The notes below the pieces were generated by a model, which was not told where the DNA came from, ran no database searches, and was given only the letters and a program-made list of their open reading frames with translations. The position numbers and the translations under genes were made by a program. From an uncultured Enterobacteriaceae bacterium (GTDB lineage: Bacteria > Pseudomonadota > Gammaproteobacteria > Enterobacterales > Enterobacteriaceae), in contig CAKZHC010000016.1 in assembly GCA_936920625.1 (NCBI GenBank), forward strand, positions 62,001 through 126,000: a DNA stretch of 64,000 nucleotides, in the 5' to 3' direction. This document shows, piece after piece, positions 37,185 through 45,595 of this stretch (the stretch's first letter is position 1; each line of letters begins with the position of its first letter).

Positions 37185-37851
37185 ACACGCAATCATTCTG
37201 ACAGCAGGCAAAAGCTTATATCTGGATGGCAAAAATAAAGTACTTATCCGTCATCCGCTGACCCGTGAGACGATTATGGACTCTCTCATCAGCGCTTTTA
37301 GCGGGAAGAAGATAACGGTTGTTGTTGGTTTCGGGGCACTACAGGTTATGGAGGATTACCCGCAACTTGACTACATCATCAATGACCGTTGGGCGACGAC
37401 CAACAACGCAATGAGTCTCGGGTTGGCACTATCAAAGGTGACTGAGCCCACGTATGTGGTTTCCGGTGATATGTTTTTTGATCGCGATCTGATCACCGCG
37501 ATGGACAAGGGGCCCGCTAATCTGGTGTTAACGGAAAACCGTGAAAACCGAACACTCACATCGATTCACTGTGAACTTGATGAAGAAGGTGTAGTACAGG
37601 AAACCTACCTAGGGCCGATCCGTTCAGCGCATCATCCTGAAACAGCAGGATTATTTAAGGTGAGTGATGAGCGTCTGCGAGATAGCTGGCATAAGCAGTC
37701 ATTACGTCATGGGAATCTGTTCATTGCGCAGACATTACCGTGCCACCAGGAGTCTGTTTTTAAAGCCTTTGATCTTGGCAGGCACTATTTCCGTGAGGTC
37801 AACAGTATTGCGGATTACTGGCGTTTGATTGAGGAGGGCCGAAGTGCGTGA
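37177..37851 (+). CDS. Second nucleotidyltransferase-like protein
   Basis: 224 residues with a shortened NTP-transferase fold. The N-terminus AIILTAGKSLYLDGKNKVLI keeps the hydrophobic strand and a lysine but lacks the usual G-x-G-x-R-M signature. VVVGFGALQVMEDY, NDRWATTNNAMSLGLAL and VVSGDMFFDRDLI (with the metal aspartate) match the family downstream. It may use a different activated donor or be a partner of the first nucleotidyltransferase. The stop and the following GTG overlap by 4 bases (GTGA). Confidence 0.65.
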   Translation: MVKHAIILTAGKSLYLDGKNKVLIRHPLTRETIMDSLISAFSGKKITVVVGFGALQVMEDYPQLDYIINDRWATTNNAMSLGLALSKVTEPTYVVSGDMFFDRDLITAMDKGPANLVLTENRENRTLTSIHCELDEEGVVQETYLGPIRSAHHPETAGLFKVSDERLRDSWHKQSLRHGNLFIAQTLPCHQESVFKAFDLGRHYFREVNSIADYWRLIEEGRSA

Positions 37852-39077
37852 TTCGAGCCATAACGATTGGTGTACCAGACCACAGATTACCGCCCGATAC
37901 GATTGCTAAAGCGTTACTCGAGTTTAGCGCATTAGCCAGAAGGAAGCTGGAGGCACGTGGATGGCCGTTACGTACTTTGCGTTTGTCGCTGTCGACGTTA
38001 AAACAAGCAGACGAAGATGAGGCCTTTTCCATACCGGCGCGTCTCTCTTCACTGGGGGAACTCGTTGAGCGTGCTGGTATCCGCTGGTTTTGTCTGCCCG
38101 TTGATTTGACGAAAGGGGAGCACTATCAGCGACGTCTGGATGCCGCTTTTGCGACGCTTTTCAAACAGCCTAAAATGTTTGTTAACCTGATGGTTGCTGA
38201 TGAGCAAGGCATAAATATCAGAGCCAGCCACGATATTGCTCGCTTCATACTGGATGTGGCGCATCGAAGCAATAACGGTTTTGATAACTTTCGCGTTGGA
38301 GCGTCATGCTGTTGCCCGGCCAATGCGCCCTTTTTCCCCTGTTCACGCCATGAAGGCGACGACTTCAAATTCAGCTTTGCCCTTGAAACTACCGACATAG
38401 CACTACAGCTAAGTACGCTTGTTGCAGAGAAAAAAATAACGCTCACCACCTTTGCTGACCGGCTTATTAAAAAACTTAGCGCAAGGCTTAGCGATATTCA
38501 TCAGTTTGGTCAGGCGTTAGCGTCTGCGTCGGGTATGGAGTATGCCGGGCTCGACGCGTCGTTGGCGCCATTTCCGGATGGCAACATCTCGGTTGGCCGG
38601 CTGCTGACTAATCTGGGCGTGATGACCGGCAGCAGCCACGGCGTGATATTCATCACCAGCATATTGACCAACGCGATTAAAAAAGCGGTTGCGGCCAGCG
38701 GTGTCACTGCAACAGGTTTTAATGGCGTAATGTTTTCGGTTTTAGAAGACAATGCGCTGGCCAGTGCCAATAATTGTCGTATGCTCTCTATAGAGACATT
38801 AAACAGCTGGTCTACCGTATGTGGTTGTGGATTAGACATGATACCAATCCCAGGTTCTACACTTGCTGAAGATATCTCGGCGATTATTCTGGACACAGCG
38901 GCACTGGCAGTAAGATTAAACAAACCTCTGGGAATACGGTTGTTACCCATACCGGGTAAAGAGGTGAATGAGTTTACCGAGTTTAATTTTGATTTTCTCT
39001 GTAACAGCAGAGTCATGCAGATCGCTAAAAGCGACGTTATTTTGCCGAAGGAAAATGAGCGCTGGGTCTACCGTTAA
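37848..39077 (+). CDS. DUF711 (UPF0210)-like protein
   Basis: 409 residues, GTG start. The sequence resembles the DUF711 family, whose fold has been related to glycyl-radical enzymes but whose reaction is unknown. Notable stretches are NNGFDNFRVGASCCCPANAPFFPCSRH, with four cysteines close together, GMEYAGLDASLAPFP, and TGFNGVMFSVLEDNALA. No signal peptide or transmembrane span. Embedded in the operon between a nucleotidyltransferase and a methyltransferase, it is likely the chemically novel step of the pathway. I assign no function. Confidence 0.65.
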   Translation: MIRAITIGVPDHRLPPDTIAKALLEFSALARRKLEARGWPLRTLRLSLSTLKQADEDEAFSIPARLSSLGELVERAGIRWFCLPVDLTKGEHYQRRLDAAFATLFKQPKMFVNLMVADEQGINIRASHDIARFILDVAHRSNNGFDNFRVGASCCCPANAPFFPCSRHEGDDFKFSFALETTDIALQLSTLVAEKKITLTTFADRLIKKLSARLSDIHQFGQALASASGMEYAGLDASLAPFPDGNISVGRLLTNLGVMTGSSHGVIFITSILTNAIKKAVAASGVTATGFNGVMFSVLEDNALASANNCRMLSIETLNSWSTVCGCGLDMIPIPGSTLAEDISAIILDTAALAVRLNKPLGIRLLPIPGKEVNEFTEFNFDFLCNSRVMQIAKSDVILPKENERWVYR

Positions 39078-39093
39078 CCACTTAGGAAAAAAG

Positions 39094-39798
39094 ATGTTGG
39101 ATGCTAAAAAAGTCAAAGCATTTTGGGACAATCGTTCCCGCTATTACAATCAGCAACCATTTGAAAGTATTGTTAATTTGGAGCAGGATCCTGAAAATCT
39201 CGATTTAAAAATCCGTGAAGAAACCAGCAAAGTATTCGCATGGTTACCTGATGTCATGGGTAAGCGAGTGTTGGATCTGGGCGCTGGTATTGGTCAGTGG
39301 GCGTTTCGTTTTCAGAAGCGCAGGGCAGAGAGTGTAACTGCTGTCGAATTCTCTGAATCATTAGTCAGCATTGGCCGTGAAGAGGCCTGCCAGCGGGGAG
39401 TGGATAATGTTCACTTTGTGGTTGCCAGTGCTGAGGATTATACTAGCAATGAGCTGTTTGATATCGTATTAATATCCGGGCTGATGGTATACCTTAATGA
39501 CTGTCAGGCAGAAAAACTACTCAGCCATCTTGTAGCATTAACGACCCCTGAAACAGTGATTTTGTTGCGCGATGGTACCGGGACTGCCGGACGGTATGAG
39601 ATCAATAACCGTTTTTCTGAAGTTCTTGATACAGAGTATTCGGCAACTTATCGCACGGCCGAGCAGTATACTACGTTGTTTGCCCGTTATGGTTTTCAAT
39701 TGTTGAAGCAGGAAGATATGTTTCCTGAAGGTCATATCCTCAATAAATATCCGCAAACCCGTCTGCGGCTTTACCGCTTTCAGAAAAAAAATGGTTAA
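39094..39798 (+). CDS. SAM-dependent methyltransferase
   Basis: 235 residues from the ATG at 39094, which follows TTAGGA. Class I Rossmann methyltransferase: motif I is VLDLGAGIGQWAFRF (about 56-70), motif II VTAVEFSESLV, and the post-core strand FDIVLISGLMVYL. The acceptor is unknown; the N-terminus FWDNRSRYYNQQPFESIVN is common in small-molecule or sugar methyltransferases. Its stop overlaps the racemase start by 8 bases, so the two are translationally coupled. Confidence 0.85.
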   Translation: MLDAKKVKAFWDNRSRYYNQQPFESIVNLEQDPENLDLKIREETSKVFAWLPDVMGKRVLDLGAGIGQWAFRFQKRRAESVTAVEFSESLVSIGREEACQRGVDNVHFVVASAEDYTSNELFDIVLISGLMVYLNDCQAEKLLSHLVALTTPETVILLRDGTGTAGRYEINNRFSEVLDTEYSATYRTAEQYTTLFARYGFQLLKQEDMFPEGHILNKYPQTRLRLYRFQKKNG

Positions 39799-40534
39799 TA
39801 TTACCTCTATTTATGACGCCGTTACCTGGCCAGAGGATGAGGGGGTGCTTGGTGTGGTGGGTGTGGCGCCCTATGCAACACTCGATTTCTGTCAGCAGTT
39901 ATACGCATTAACAGAGGTTGACAAAGAGTGGCAGTACCCTCGGGTGATTATTGACAATAATAGTAAAATCCCCAGCCGTGGCCGCCATTTACAACTTGGC
40001 GAACGCGATCCGTCTCCTTTCATCAAGGCAACGATTGCTGAACTGGCGCAGATGGGGGCTACAGTGGCGGTGGTTCCCTGCAACACGGCACACATTCTTT
40101 GGCCGCGCTGGGGCAGGGACACCGCGATTCCGGTCGTCAACATTGTTGATGCTACCGTCAATACCTATGCATCACATCATGGTCTTGTTACGTTGCTTGG
40201 CTCAGAGATGCTAGTGGCCAGCCAGATTTATTCTGCCGGGTTGTCTGAAAAAGGTGGGGAAATTATCGCTCTCAACGCCTCCTGGCAACAGTGTATCAGC
40301 GACTGTATAGCCGCTATCAAAGTGGCCAGATGTCTGCCCGCCAGAATGATGAAACGATTACACGATATCGTTGCCACAATGCAGGATCAGGGAGTCACCA
40401 CCGTACTGCTTGCCTGTACCGAATTGAGTCTGTTAAAAAACGAGCCTCTGTGGCAGGGATTGACTGTGATTGATTCTAATGAGTCACTGGCCCGCGCAGC
40501 GCTGGAGGCGATAGCCTATAAAAAAATACGCTAG
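39791..40534 (+). CDS. Aspartate/glutamate racemase-family protein
   Basis: 247 residues of the two-cysteine, PLP-independent Asp/Glu racemase superfamily. Both catalytic cysteines are in place: VVPCNTAHIL (about residue 97) and VLLACTELSLL (about 203). It would interconvert L and D forms of an acidic amino acid or a derivative; hydantoin racemase and maleate isomerase are other superfamily options. Last gene of the accessory operon. Murein glutamate racemase is a separate gene elsewhere in enterobacteria, so a dedicated pathway role is more likely. Confidence 0.82.
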   Translation: MVNITSIYDAVTWPEDEGVLGVVGVAPYATLDFCQQLYALTEVDKEWQYPRVIIDNNSKIPSRGRHLQLGERDPSPFIKATIAELAQMGATVAVVPCNTAHILWPRWGRDTAIPVVNIVDATVNTYASHHGLVTLLGSEMLVASQIYSAGLSEKGGEIIALNASWQQCISDCIAAIKVARCLPARMMKRLHDIVATMQDQGVTTVLLACTELSLLKNEPLWQGLTVIDSNESLARAALEAIAYKKIR

Positions 40535-40803
40535 GACGGAATCGGTTAGCAAAATATTCTTGCAACATTGATCCAGCTTCTCTTTGTACCCCTCTCAATT
40601 TCTCACGATCAGCATATTTCTTAGCTTGTTCCGTGCTATCCAAGGGCAAAAACGTACATCATAGTGAATCTGTATCACAAATTGGTAATACGATTATGAT
40701 AGTTATTTTTTAAATGATAAAATAGTTGCCCACTCAGAACTGGTGAATAATCACATATTATTTATGCAGTAAACTAAAATAGTGACATGGAGAGTAAAAT
40801 ATT

Positions 40804-41421
40804 ATGAAATATATGAGGAACTATATTATTTTAATGATAATGATGGCAATCCCCTACTTTATTGTAATTACTGATAACGTTGTATTCCAAAATAGCGTAA
40901 GAAAATTATCACTGACGAGTATTTCTCATGGTATTTTTCTTATCATCGATATTATTTTATTGTTAATAATAAGAAAAAGAGAACCTGATTTAAAAAGCGG
41001 ATTGACGCTTATCATCGGTTTGTTTGTGGCCATGCTGATAAGAGAGAACAGAGCACTAATTAGATTCTCTTTTAATGGACAAATTGAGTGGTCTGTTATC
41101 GATATAGTTGTTTCATTATTGTTCATCTATATGGCCATAAAAAAAGGTGTAAGAAAAGCATTCAGAAATCTTGGAGATATGCATAAATTTCATGGCTACA
41201 ATTATGTTATTTGTGGTCTTATTCTTGTGTTAATCTGGTCCAGATTAATAGGAAATGGTTTTATGTGGAGATTACTTGCTGCTGAACATTATACAGAAGC
41301 GATTAAGAATTCAGTTGAAGAGCCAACACAGAGTCTGGGGTACTTAATTATTATGTTTGGACTTTTTATCATCATGACAGCAGAAAAAAATCTGTACCAG
41401 AATATGATCACTCCGCGCTAA
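40804..41421 (+). CDS. AT-rich polytopic membrane protein, unknown
   Basis: 205 residues with about six hydrophobic segments (for example IILMIMMAIPYFIVI, GIFLIIDIILLLII, YVICGLILVLIWSRL, LGYLIIMFGLFIIM). I do not recognise the family. Base composition is far more AT-rich than the surrounding core genes, indicating recent transfer. It is 270 bases after the accessory operon, likely with its own promoter, and could be an exporter or flippase-like partner of that pathway, though nothing in its sequence proves that. Confidence 0.6.
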   Translation: MKYMRNYIILMIMMAIPYFIVITDNVVFQNSVRKLSLTSISHGIFLIIDIILLLIIRKREPDLKSGLTLIIGLFVAMLIRENRALIRFSFNGQIEWSVIDIVVSLLFIYMAIKKGVRKAFRNLGDMHKFHGYNYVICGLILVLIWSRLIGNGFMWRLLAAEHYTEAIKNSVEEPTQSLGYLIIMFGLFIIMTAEKNLYQNMITPR

Positions 41422-41762
41422 AAAATAATCTATCTGCTATCGGGCTGATTCAGCAATACAAAATGGTTCTGGTTATCTTAGTCGGATGATAATACCAGAA
41501 TTGATGCTGGCAGGTGGCATGACACCATGCTGATTAACGATTTTTTCACAGGATTATTGGCTGTCAGCTGTCAACATAGCTAATTTGGGGCATGTCGTTA
41601 TCATACTGGCGGCGTGGGCTGCCTTGCTGTGCAAGAGAAGTAGCAACAAAGTCATACATATTCGGGAGATTTCTCATGCATAGCATAGGCGGATCGCTAT
41701 CGACGAACGTTTGACCTTTGCGTATGATGAGCTTATTTTTTATTGGTGATGAGTTTTCCTTT
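41422..41762. other. Spacer between the accessory segment and folA
   Basis: No confident gene. On the minus strand 41575-41720 reads PPMLCMRNLPNMYDFVATSL and then SPRRQYDNDMPQISYVDS before a stop, which looks protein-like and may be the last codons of a lost gene. It must also hold the folA promoter. kefC, expected here from E. coli, is absent. Confidence 0.4.
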
Positions 41763-42281
41763 ATGATTAGCCTGATTGCTGCTATGGCCGTAGACCGTGT
41801 GATTGGTATGGAAAACACCATGCCGTGGCGTTTGCCGGCAGATCTGGCATGGTTTAAGAAGATCACGTTAAATAAACCAGTAATAATGGGAAGGCGAACT
41901 TGGGAGTCCATCGGGCGGGCGTTGCGCGGCAGAACCAATATTGTTATCAGCCATCAGAAGAACGATGTACCCGGTGCAGTGTGGGTTTCATCGCCTGATG
42001 CAGCTATAGTCGCAGCGGGTGATGCTTCAGAGATTATGGTGATTGGCGGTGGCGAGATCTACCATCAGTTTCTGCCCAAGGCAGACCGCCTCTATCTTAC
42101 CCATATTGATGCGGAAGTAGAGGGTGATACTCATTTTCCTGATTACCAGCCAGATGAGTGGCATCCGGTATTCAGCGAATTTCATGACGCTGACGAGTTT
42201 AACAGCCACAACTACTGTTTTGAGGTTCTTGAGCGTCGTACTTCTTTTTTATCTGATGATCCTGACGCGCTGGCTCCATAA
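41763..42281 (+). CDS. folA: Dihydrofolate reductase
   Basis: 172 residues from MISLIAAMAVDRVIGMENTMPW; E. coli has 159, and the extra residues are a C-terminal tail after the family end FEVLERR. The catalytic aspartate is in LPADLAWFK (residue 27), with GRRTWESIG and IMVIGGGEIYHQFLP binding NADPH. The frame opens 45 bases earlier but the family start is at 41763. It makes tetrahydrofolate and is the trimethoprim target. Convergent with apaH, as in E. coli. Confidence 0.97.
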   Translation: MISLIAAMAVDRVIGMENTMPWRLPADLAWFKKITLNKPVIMGRRTWESIGRALRGRTNIVISHQKNDVPGAVWVSSPDAAIVAAGDASEIMVIGGGEIYHQFLPKADRLYLTHIDAEVEGDTHFPDYQPDEWHPVFSEFHDADEFNSHNYCFEVLERRTSFLSDDPDALAP

Positions 42282-42391
42282 TAATAGTGTTCAGTGATAA
42301 AAGAGTGGCAGGGGTTTAGGCCAGGCTTCATTATTACTGACCGGCTGACACATTGGTGGCCAGAGATGCGTAACAAACGGCTTTAACTGAC

Positions 42392-43222
42392 TTATTTTTT
42401 GTCTTTTTTTCCTGTCAGCGCAGGTTGTTTGAAAAAAGTTTTGTCCTCCCAGCGTAATAGCGTCAGGCTTCCGCCATAGCAGCAGCCGGTGTCCAGGCCA
42501 ATGATTCTGTTCATCCGGTTAATACCCCCCAGCGCCGCCCAGTGGCCAAATATGATGGTGTAATCCGGCGGGATTTTGCCGGGAACCTCAAACCAGGGCA
42601 CTAATGGTGGCGGTGCCAGTGCCAGGGGTTCTTTGCAGATCATATCTAGCTGACCATTGGGAAAGCAGTAGCGCATGCGCGTCAGCACGTTGGTACAAAA
42701 ACGCAGCCGGGATAATCCTTTCAGTTCTCCTGACCAGTTATCTGGCATATTCTCATACATAGCATCGAGAAAAAGGCAATAGCTGTTACTGGCCAGCACT
42801 TTTTCCACTTCAGAGGCACAGTGCCTGGCGGTAGCGATATCCCACTGAGGAGTAATACCGGCATGTGCCATTATCAGTTTTTTCTCCTCATCCACTTGTA
42901 ACAGGGGCTGGGTGCGTAGCCATTTGATCAGCTCTTCGGCATCACTGGCTTTTAATAACGGTTTGAGATGATCTTTTGACTTGCGTCGGGTAATACCGGC
43001 ATGAACTGCCAGCAGGTGCAGATCGTGATTTCCCAGCACAATGCGGGCGGCAGGGCCGAGCGATTTAATGTAACGCACCACTTCCAGTGAATTGGGTCCG
43101 CGCGCCACTAAATCACCGGTCAGCCATAATGTGTCATGACTGGGGTCAAAATTAACCTGCTTTAGCAACAATTGTAGCTCATCAAAACAGCCGTGAACAT
43201 CGCCGACGATATAAGTACTCAT
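42392..43222 (-). CDS. apaH: Diadenosine tetraphosphatase (symmetrical)
   Basis: 276 residues from MSTYIVGDVHGCFDEL, after a GGGGATATCT ribosome site; an ATG four codons earlier is less likely. Metallophosphatase motifs are complete: GDVHG, GDLVARGP, GNHDLH. It splits Ap4A and removes NpN RNA caps. Last gene of lptD-surA-pdxA-rsmA-apaG-apaH; the 187-base gap to apaG is longer than in E. coli. Confidence 0.97.
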   Translation of the reverse strand: MSTYIVGDVHGCFDELQLLLKQVNFDPSHDTLWLTGDLVARGPNSLEVVRYIKSLGPAARIVLGNHDLHLLAVHAGITRRKSKDHLKPLLKASDAEELIKWLRTQPLLQVDEEKKLIMAHAGITPQWDIATARHCASEVEKVLASNSYCLFLDAMYENMPDNWSGELKGLSRLRFCTNVLTRMRYCFPNGQLDMICKEPLALAPPPLVPWFEVPGKIPPDYTIIFGHWAALGGINRMNRIIGLDTGCCYGGSLTLLRWEDKTFFKQPALTGKKDKK

Positions 43223-43409
43223 AGATATCCCCAAACATCATGCTGATCCGCCTTGTACAGACTGGCGGCGCGATATGCCTGTTATTTTTGGACCCTGGTC
43301 TGAGGGTAATGCGCGGTTCACCTTTGCTAAAGGGTGGATAGCGACACTGGCCAGTCAGCAAGGGTAAGCTAAGCCGGATGTTATCAGTCACTACTGCCAG
43401 GCCAGGTAC

Positions 43410-43787
43410 CTAATGGATACAGGTTTTGACGGCCAGCCGAAAAACAGGAATATCAACCTGAAAGTGTGCACCTGTCATATCAGCCATAATATAGTAACCC
43501 TGCATTGTGCCAATTGGCGTTTCCAGCACGACGCCGCTGCTATACTGGAATTCACTCCCGGAATCAATACATGGCTGTTCGCCAACGACCCCTTCACCGT
43601 GAATCTTTGTATGATGGTTGTTACCATTGGTTACTTCCCAGTAACGCTCTAATAATTGCACCGGGCCGTGTCCCAGATTACGAATAGTAATGGTGTAGCA
43701 AAAAACATATCGCTGTTCGTCAGGCAATGATTGCTCTGCCACATAAACACTTTTTACCTGAATGCAAACACGATGAAGATCATTCAT
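43410..43787 (-). CDS. apaG: ApaG (DUF525) protein
   Basis: 125 residues, the E. coli length. Small beta-sandwich protein of the fibronectin-III-like ApaG family: YVFCYTITIRNLGHGPVQLLERYW and GEGVVGEQP...TPIGTMQGYY are signature stretches. Biochemical role is unsettled, with nucleotide and cobalt/magnesium links in the literature. Its start overlaps the rsmA stop by 8 bases. Confidence 0.96.
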   Translation of the reverse strand: MNDLHRVCIQVKSVYVAEQSLPDEQRYVFCYTITIRNLGHGPVQLLERYWEVTNGNNHHTKIHGEGVVGEQPCIDSGSEFQYSSGVVLETPIGTMQGYYIMADMTGAHFQVDIPVFRLAVKTCIH

Positions 43788-44610
43788 TCAATCGCCCTCT
43801 TACTGTAGGGTGGGTGCTCAGCCAGTCCGCCAGCAGACAGTATTGTGCAACGTTGAGGTTTTCCGCACGTAGTGTTACGTCAATATTTAGTGCTTCCAGT
43901 ATGTCGGCTGTAAAAAGTTTATGCAGTGAGTTACGCACCGTTTTGCGGCGTTGTCCGAAGGCTTCACTGGTGATACGGCTGAGCAGGCGCACATCCTTGA
44001 CGCAATAGGGAGGGCAGGCGTGAGGCACCAGACGCACCACAGCTGAGTCCACTTTAGGTGGTGGCGTGAATGCGTCAGGGGGAACATCCAGCACAGGTAT
44101 TATCTGACAGTAGTACTGCGCCATCACACTAAGTCGTCCGTATGCCTTAGTGCCCGGACCGGCTACCAGACGGTTGACTACCTCTTTCTGTAGCATGAAG
44201 TACATGTCTTTGATAGCTGAAGCATGGCTGAAAAGGTGAAATATTAATGGTGTTGAGATATTGTAGGGCAGGTTACCAAATACCCGCAGTGCCTGACCTT
44301 TTTCTTCTGCCAGAGCAGAGAAATCAAAAGTCATTACATCCTGGGAAAACAGCGTCAGCTTAGGCCCCATGGCAGGGTCTGCTTTTAATCGTGTGGCCAG
44401 GTCACGATCAAGTTCAATGACTGTCATGGCATCAACCTGTTGGGCGACGGGCCTGGTCAGTGCGCCGAGGCCGGGGCCGATTTCTACCAGTGCCTCGTCT
44501 TTTCCCGGATGGATAGCCGCTACAATCCTATCGATAATATAACTATCGTTAAGGAAGTTTTGCCCGAAGCGTTTACGGGCAAAATGGCCCTGATATACGC
44601 GATTATTCAT
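43780..44610 (-). CDS. rsmA: 16S rRNA dimethyladenosine transferase (KsgA)
   Basis: 276 residues. N-terminus RKRFGQNFLNDSYIIDRI, SAM motif I VEIGPGLGALTRP and catalytic NLPYNIS are all present. It dimethylates two adjacent adenosines near the 3' end of 16S rRNA during small-subunit maturation. Overlaps pdxA at its start and apaG at its end by 8 bases each. Confidence 0.98.
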   Translation of the reverse strand: MNNRVYQGHFARKRFGQNFLNDSYIIDRIVAAIHPGKDEALVEIGPGLGALTRPVAQQVDAMTVIELDRDLATRLKADPAMGPKLTLFSQDVMTFDFSALAEEKGQALRVFGNLPYNISTPLIFHLFSHASAIKDMYFMLQKEVVNRLVAGPGTKAYGRLSVMAQYYCQIIPVLDVPPDAFTPPPKVDSAVVRLVPHACPPYCVKDVRLLSRITSEAFGQRRKTVRNSLHKLFTADILEALNIDVTLRAENLNVAQYCLLADWLSTHPTVRGRLNE

Positions 44611-45595
44611 GGCTGGATTTTATCATATCAATGGCAAAATTAAGCGCCGTTATGAAACTTTCCGCTGATGCCTCACCCTTGCCTGCCAGTTCAAGGGCGG
44701 TACCATGATCCACAGAGGTGCGGATAAACGGCAGGCCGAGCGTGATGTTAACAGCATGACCAAAACCCTGATATTTTAACACAGGCAACCCTTGATCGTG
44801 ATACATGGCCAGCACGGCATCGGCCTGTTGCAGATATTTAGGCTGAAATAGTGTATCAGCAGGCAGCGGTCCGGTAAGGTGAATTCCCTGTTCTCGCAGT
44901 ACATTGATAGCCGGGATTAAAGTATCAATTTCTTCACGCCCCAAATGTCCTCCCTCGCCAGCGTGAGGGTTGAGGCCGCAGACCAGAATATGGGGCTCAG
45001 CGATGCCAAACTGCTGACAAAGGCTGCGATGTAAAACACCAGTCACTTCACGCAGGAGCTCCTGGGTAATCGCAGCGGAAACATTTTTGAGTGGCAGATG
45101 GGTAGTGGCCAAAGCTACACGCAGTTTATTCGTTGCCAGCATCATCACCACCTGCTTACATCCTGCACGTTCAGCAAAGTATTCAGTATGTCCGCTGAAA
45201 GCGATACCCGCATCATTAATGATGCCTTTATGGACAGGCCCGGTTACCAGTGCGGCAAACTCGCCATTAAGACAGCCATCACATGCACGGGCCAAAGTCT
45301 CCAGCACGTAGTGACTATTATCCACAGAGAGTTCGCCGGCTGTAACAGGGCTGGCTGTATCAATTGGCAGTACTGTCAGCGCCTTACCGCCGCAAGGGCT
45401 GGCGATGTTTCCGGGCTGATATTCACGTAATCTGACAGAAAGCCCTAACTGCCGTGCTCTCTGGTATAACAGCGTGGGGCTTGCACATACAACCAGTTCG
45501 ACAGGCCAGGGTTGTTGTGCCAGTTTTAATACCAAATCTGGCCCACAACCGGCAGGTTCTCCGGGCGTGATGACGACACGAGGGTTATTCATCAT
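44603..45595 (-). CDS. pdxA: 4-hydroxythreonine-4-phosphate dehydrogenase
   Basis: 330 residues from the first of two tandem ATGs (45595; the other is 45592). Family motifs RVVITPGEPAGCGPDLV, NPHAGEGGHLG and YHDQGLPVLKY with metal-binding histidines are intact. It oxidises 4-phosphohydroxythreonine in pyridoxal phosphate synthesis. One oddity is cysteine in place of isoleucine in EPAGCGPD. Its start overlaps the surA stop (ATGA). Confidence 0.96.
   Translation of the reverse strand: MMNNPRVVITPGEPAGCGPDLVLKLAQQPWPVELVVCASPTLLYQRARQLGLSVRLREYQPGNIASPCGGKALTVLPIDTASPVTAGELSVDNSHYVLETLARACDGCLNGEFAALVTGPVHKGIINDAGIAFSGHTEYFAERAGCKQVVMMLATNKLRVALATTHLPLKNVSAAITQELLREVTGVLHRSLCQQFGIAEPHILVCGLNPHAGEGGHLGREEIDTLIPAINVLREQGIHLTGPLPADTLFQPKYLQQADAVLAMYHDQGLPVLKYQGFGHAVNITLGLPFIRTSVDHGTALELAGKGEASAESFITALNFAIDMIKSSHE

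Noticed and set aside
41564..41938. 124-codon minus-strand frame overlapping folA
   Set aside because: Its N-terminal half is antisense to folA and has no family match; only the last 45 codons outside folA might be a relic.
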